A stretch of DNA of 9,054 bases from NCBI GenBank assembly GCA_017504325.1, contig JAFVRL010000189.1, positions 1 to 9,054 of the forward strand. Direction: 5' to 3'. Under the pieces are notes generated by a model, which was not told where the DNA came from, searched no databases, and was given only the letters and a program-made list of their open reading frames with translations. The translations under genes were made by a program, and so were the position numbers. Positions 6,921 to 9,054 of this stretch are shown here, in pieces (positions within the stretch are counted from its first letter, which is position 1; each line of letters opens with the position of its first letter). Source of the DNA: Lentisphaeria bacterium (GTDB lineage Bacteria; Verrucomicrobiota; Lentisphaeria; Victivallales; UBA1829).

Positions 6921-7085
6921 GTTTTTTGCCTGAAAAACCGCATCTATCCCGCAATTTTACAGCAGCAGATACCTATGCTTCTGCGTTTTTATTTTTGTTT
7001 CCTCCGGTCCCTGCCCTTATTCAACGGTTTGCCGGGAAGTTTCGGATTTTTTCCGGGATAATCATACTCTGAAAAAGATCCTGTC
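6921..7085. other. Divergent intergenic region without a recognised gene
   Basis: This is the middle of the 286-nt gap between the divergent genes starting at 6851 and 7138. It is AT-rich with runs of T. A weak 5-bp hairpin around 6965-6985 (GCAGA/TCTGC) is followed by a T-rich stretch on the plus strand; it is too short to call a terminator. No open frame with a Shine-Dalgarno and no clear riboswitch structure is seen. Confidence 0.5.
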
Positions 7086-7132
7086 TTGTTTTTCCGGTTC
7101 TGTGTGATATATTTATGGAAAAACAAAGGAGG
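7086..7132 (+). promoter_or_regulatory. Probable promoter and strong ribosome-binding site of the nucleosidase-like gene
   Basis: TTGTTT at 7086-7091 and TATATT at 7108-7113 are separated by 16 nt and could be -35 and -10 boxes. AAAGGAGG at 7125-7132 lies 5 nt before ATG 7138 and is a near-perfect Shine-Dalgarno, which settles the start. The leader would be only about 15-20 nt, so no room exists for a leader regulator. Confidence 0.55.
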
Positions 7133-7137
7133 AAAAA

Positions 7138-8217
7138 ATGCGTTTAGGTTTTATCGTTCCCACATCTCTGGAATCCATCAATTTAAATCCCCTCAATGCC
7201 CATGTGACCAGTGCCGGTTACGGTGCGGGAAAGACTGCGGTATGTGCCGCTGCTGCCGATCTCATATTCAAAAAACATTGTGATACCATTATCATCTGGG
7301 GGCTTGCAGGCAGTTTGAATCCTGCTGTGGGAGTAAATGACATTCTCATTGGCACCGCCGCAGCCTATCACGACTACAATATAGCTCCTCTTGCCGGTTC
7401 AACCGGGGTGGGGTTTGTGCAGGATTTTGCAGAGAACATCTGGGTGGAACTGGATCCTGTCCTTGCAGAAACTCTGTTCAGAAGTGTGAAAGAACTTTTC
7501 CCCGGACGCAAAGTGGTAAAAGGGAGGATCTGTACCGGAGATCAATTTGTTCAGCATGAGTCCTCTGCTGATTACAACAGAGTGGAAAAGGAATCGTATG
7601 CTGTGGATATGGAATCTGCCGCCCTTGTCCATTTCTGTCATCTGGTGGATAAAAATGTGAAGGTGGGGATCGTAAGGATCATTTCCGACAATGCTGATCA
7701 CAATGCAAATATCAATTTTTCAGAATTTCTGGAAGAATTCGGCAAGCTGAACGGAAAAATGTATGTGTTCCGGGAAAAGATCCTGGGGGAGAATTCCACA
7801 TTGGAACGCCTTGCCCCCTATGCAGGAAATGCTGCCGCCCTTGTTGCAGAAAAAACATTGTTTGATGAGGCCTGCCATAAGATGTATGACCGTTTTCTTG
7901 TGGAGGAACATTCTGCAGACATTGACGCAGTAATTTCCGGTGACGGGGAAAGCGGATATTTTGCCAAGCGTATCGCCGAAATGCTTTCCGTACCTTTTCT
8001 TCATCCTGTTCCCCGTGAAGGACTTGAAGGAAAAAAACTTCTTCCTGTATTTGATACCCTCTCACAAACTTCTTCTGTCCTTGAGAAACGGAATACTTTT
8101 ACGGCAAAAGGGGCGGAAGCAAATCATATCCTTGCTTTTTCATGCAGCAGAAAATCCGCAGAAGCAGAGGAATGGAAAAAGGAAAAGATCAAACTCACTT
8201 TCCTTGTGGAAGAATAA
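7138..8217 (+). CDS. MTA/SAH-nucleosidase-like domain fused to a degenerate PRTase-like domain
   Basis: The 359-residue protein has two parts. Residues 1 to about 212 look like a PNP/UDP-phosphorylase-superfamily nucleosidase: GYGAGKT-A, WGLAGSLNPAVGVNDILIG then YHD, ICTGDQF, VDMESAA (Glu159, like the nucleoside-binding Glu174 of E. coli MTA/SAH nucleosidase) and ISDNAD (Asp184, like catalytic Asp197). Cleavage of a purine nucleoside such as MTA or SAH is the likely reaction. Residues about 235-359 resemble a type I phosphoribosyltransferase: a helix, then IDAVISGDGESGYFAKRIAE, then VFDTLSQTSSVLE where a PRPP loop (VVDD-x-x-TTG-x-S) would be, followed by KGAEANHILAFSCSR. The acidic pair and Gly are not conserved, so PRPP use is doubtful. 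The gene stands alone, divergent from the EFR1-galE operon. The nucleosidase call is firm; the second domain is inference. Confidence 0.8.
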   Translation: MRLGFIVPTSLESINLNPLNAHVTSAGYGAGKTAVCAAAADLIFKKHCDTIIIWGLAGSLNPAVGVNDILIGTAAAYHDYNIAPLAGSTGVGFVQDFAENIWVELDPVLAETLFRSVKELFPGRKVVKGRICTGDQFVQHESSADYNRVEKESYAVDMESAALVHFCHLVDKNVKVGIVRIISDNADHNANINFSEFLEEFGKLNGKMYVFREKILGENSTLERLAPYAGNAAALVAEKTLFDEACHKMYDRFLVEEHSADIDAVISGDGESGYFAKRIAEMLSVPFLHPVPREGLEGKKLLPVFDTLSQTSSVLEKRNTFTAKGAEANHILAFSCSRKSAEAEEWKKEKIKLTFLVEE

Positions 8218-8227
8218 AAAAGACTGA

Positions 8228-8307
8228 AGAGGTAATTTCAAAAGTCATTCAAAAAAAATCAAAGCAGATGTACTTTCAGATTTTTGAGGAGTTTTGAAAT
8301 TGCCTCT
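8228..8307. repeat. 80-nt imperfect palindrome between convergent genes
   Basis: Outer arms 8228-8243 and 8292-8307 pair over 16 positions, all Watson-Crick except one G-U (8233/8302). Inner arms 8249-8255 (TCAAAAA) and 8281-8287 (TTTTTGA), then 8261-8264 (AAAG) and 8273-8276 (CTTT), extend the hairpin. It fills most of the 112-nt gap between the nucleosidase-like gene and the convergent 187-residue gene. It may act as a bidirectional transcription barrier, but a T-run after the outer stem is missing. A small MITE-like repeat is the other possibility. Confidence 0.6.
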
Positions 8308-8329
8308 AAACAGGAAAGATTGGCTCTTC

Positions 8330-8893
8330 TCACATTTTACCAAGTGTCTTTCCGGCACCCTTTTCCAACCGTCCGGCAATACCGGCACAGGTTTTGCTCA
8401 AGCGGAAAAGGGCATTTGCCGCCAGTTCTGCCGATGAGGGATAAAAGAGCGTCTGTGAACGCATATTTTCCGGAGTATTGCTGTAAAGAAGGTCGGAATC
8501 ATACCTTTCAATACTGATCCAATCCCGGAAAAGATCAAAGGAACGGATATGAAAAGACCGGAAACGGTGCATAAGCGGTGAGTCCGGGGGAAAAATACGG
8601 TATTTTTTCATTTTCAGAAAAATGAGGTGATTTCCTGCCAGTTCCCTGTAAAAATCTCCGCTTCTGGCAAAAAGTATCCTGTTTTCCGTACAGGAGAGAG
8701 CTTCAGAAACACAGAGAAGGGCATTATCCGAATCAGAAAGGAGCTTCCGGCGCAAAAGGGTGAAAGGCATTCCTGTAAGATAACGCTTTGCAAAATGAGT
8801 GCCTGCAGTGTGGACAAAAAGAAAAAACTGAAAATCTTTTCTTTGCCGGTAATCCCCTTCCGGAAGGGAAAGAGTGTCAGGAAAAAAGTCCAT
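8330..8893 (-). CDS. Unrecognised 187-residue protein
   Basis: I do not recognise this protein. It is basic, Phe/Leu/Arg-rich and apparently soluble, with no signal peptide or clear membrane helix. Visible landmarks are VHTAGTHFAKRYLTG (about residues 27-41), a run of paired aromatic and Arg residues around HRFRSFHIRSFDLFRDW in the second half, and an Ala/Leu-rich helix followed by a basic C-terminal tail. The start at 8893 is chosen because GGAGG lies exactly 6 nt upstream; the frame stays open to 8998, but that part overlaps the preceding gene in another frame. It overlaps the end of the DUF2400 gene by 17 nt, so the two are probably cotranscribed and translationally coupled. Coding is supported mainly by the ribosome-binding site, the coupling and the uninterrupted length. 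Confidence 0.65.
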   Translation of the reverse strand: MDFFPDTLSLPEGDYRQRKDFQFFLFVHTAGTHFAKRYLTGMPFTLLRRKLLSDSDNALLCVSEALSCTENRILFARSGDFYRELAGNHLIFLKMKKYRIFPPDSPLMHRFRSFHIRSFDLFRDWISIERYDSDLLYSNTPENMRSQTLFYPSSAELAANALFRLSKTCAGIAGRLEKGAGKTLGKM

Positions 8894-9054
8894 CTGCTTC
8901 CTCCATATCTTCTGTATCTTCCAGTTTCTGCAATACTTCGGAAATATTTTTTCCTCTGAAAGAGGGATTGATCCCGAACCTCGTAAGAGGAAAATCAAAT
9001 TTTACAGGATCATCCGGATCAAAAGAGGCAAATTTTTCTGTGATCTCTTTTGCC
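8877..9054 (-). CDS. C-terminal end of a TIGR02757/DUF2400-family protein (partial)
   Basis: The frame enters at the right window edge and runs 58 residues to a TGA at 8879-8877. The visible sequence AKEITEKFASFDPDDPVKFD followed by FPLTRFGI matches the characteristic C-terminal end of TIGR02757 (DUF2400) proteins, where a helix is followed by a DPxDPVxYDFxLxxxG motif. These have a helical, HhH-like fold and unknown function. About 28 residues past this motif (rich in Glu and Asp) look like a short family-external tail. The frame was found by reading the reverse complement; it differs from the frame of the overlapping next gene. The rest of the gene, including the start, is outside the window. 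Confidence 0.72.
   Translation of the reverse strand, partial: AKEITEKFASFDPDDPVKFDFPLTRFGINPSFRGKNISEVLQKLEDTEDMEEADGLFS
8900..8904 (-). promoter_or_regulatory. Shine-Dalgarno that sets the start of the 187-residue gene
   Basis: GGAGG on the minus strand, 6 nt before ATG 8893 and inside the last codons of the DUF2400 gene. It favours the start at 8893 over upstream in-frame starts and indicates translation of the two genes from one message. Confidence 0.6.

Noticed and set aside
6960..7000. Possible terminator or attenuator in the divergent gap
   Set aside because: The stem is only 5 bp with a 10-nt loop and no gene ends there on the plus strand, so the following T-rich stretch is probably just local AT richness.

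Overview
The window joins two different kinds of DNA. Positions 1 to about 3158 are the edge of an integrative conjugative element of the Tn1549-like type common in gut Firmicutes. All its genes read leftward: a truncated ArdC-like gene, a 63-codon gene, a VirD4/TraG-type coupling ATPase and a Maff2/TrbC-like membrane protein. The genes are packed with overlaps and shared stop/Shine-Dalgarno signals. The rest of the transfer module (VirB4, VirB6-like and other genes) would be expected to the left of the window; this is inference.

From about 3160 to 9054 the sequence looks like an ordinary bacterial chromosome. The first host gene (start 4279, leftward) encodes a duplicated helix-turn-helix-like module followed by a TIM-barrel glycosidase-like domain, and it is cut by the element. 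To its right is a three-gene leftward operon (start 6851): an EFR1-type flavodoxin/ferredoxin protein, UDP-glucose 4-epimerase (galE) and a DnaQ-like 3'-5' exonuclease. A sigma70-like promoter precedes the operon and an intrinsic terminator follows it. Divergent from the operon is a single rightward gene (7138-8217) that joins an MTA/SAH-nucleosidase-like domain to a degenerate phosphoribosyltransferase-like domain. After an 80-nt imperfect palindrome come two leftward genes: an unrecognised 187-residue protein and the C-terminus of a TIGR02757/DUF2400 protein.

The organism is probably a gut anaerobe. The HTH plus glycosidase-like architecture reminds me of Lentisphaerota/Victivallis-type genomes, but that is memory-based and only suggestive. 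The element genes are of the type typical of Firmicutes.

The two points most worth following up are the junction near 3158, where two genes are cut at the same point (a real insertion, a decayed element, or a metagenome assembly chimera), and the nucleosidase-PRTase-like fusion. I see no RNA genes, CRISPR array, integrase or complete insertion sequence.
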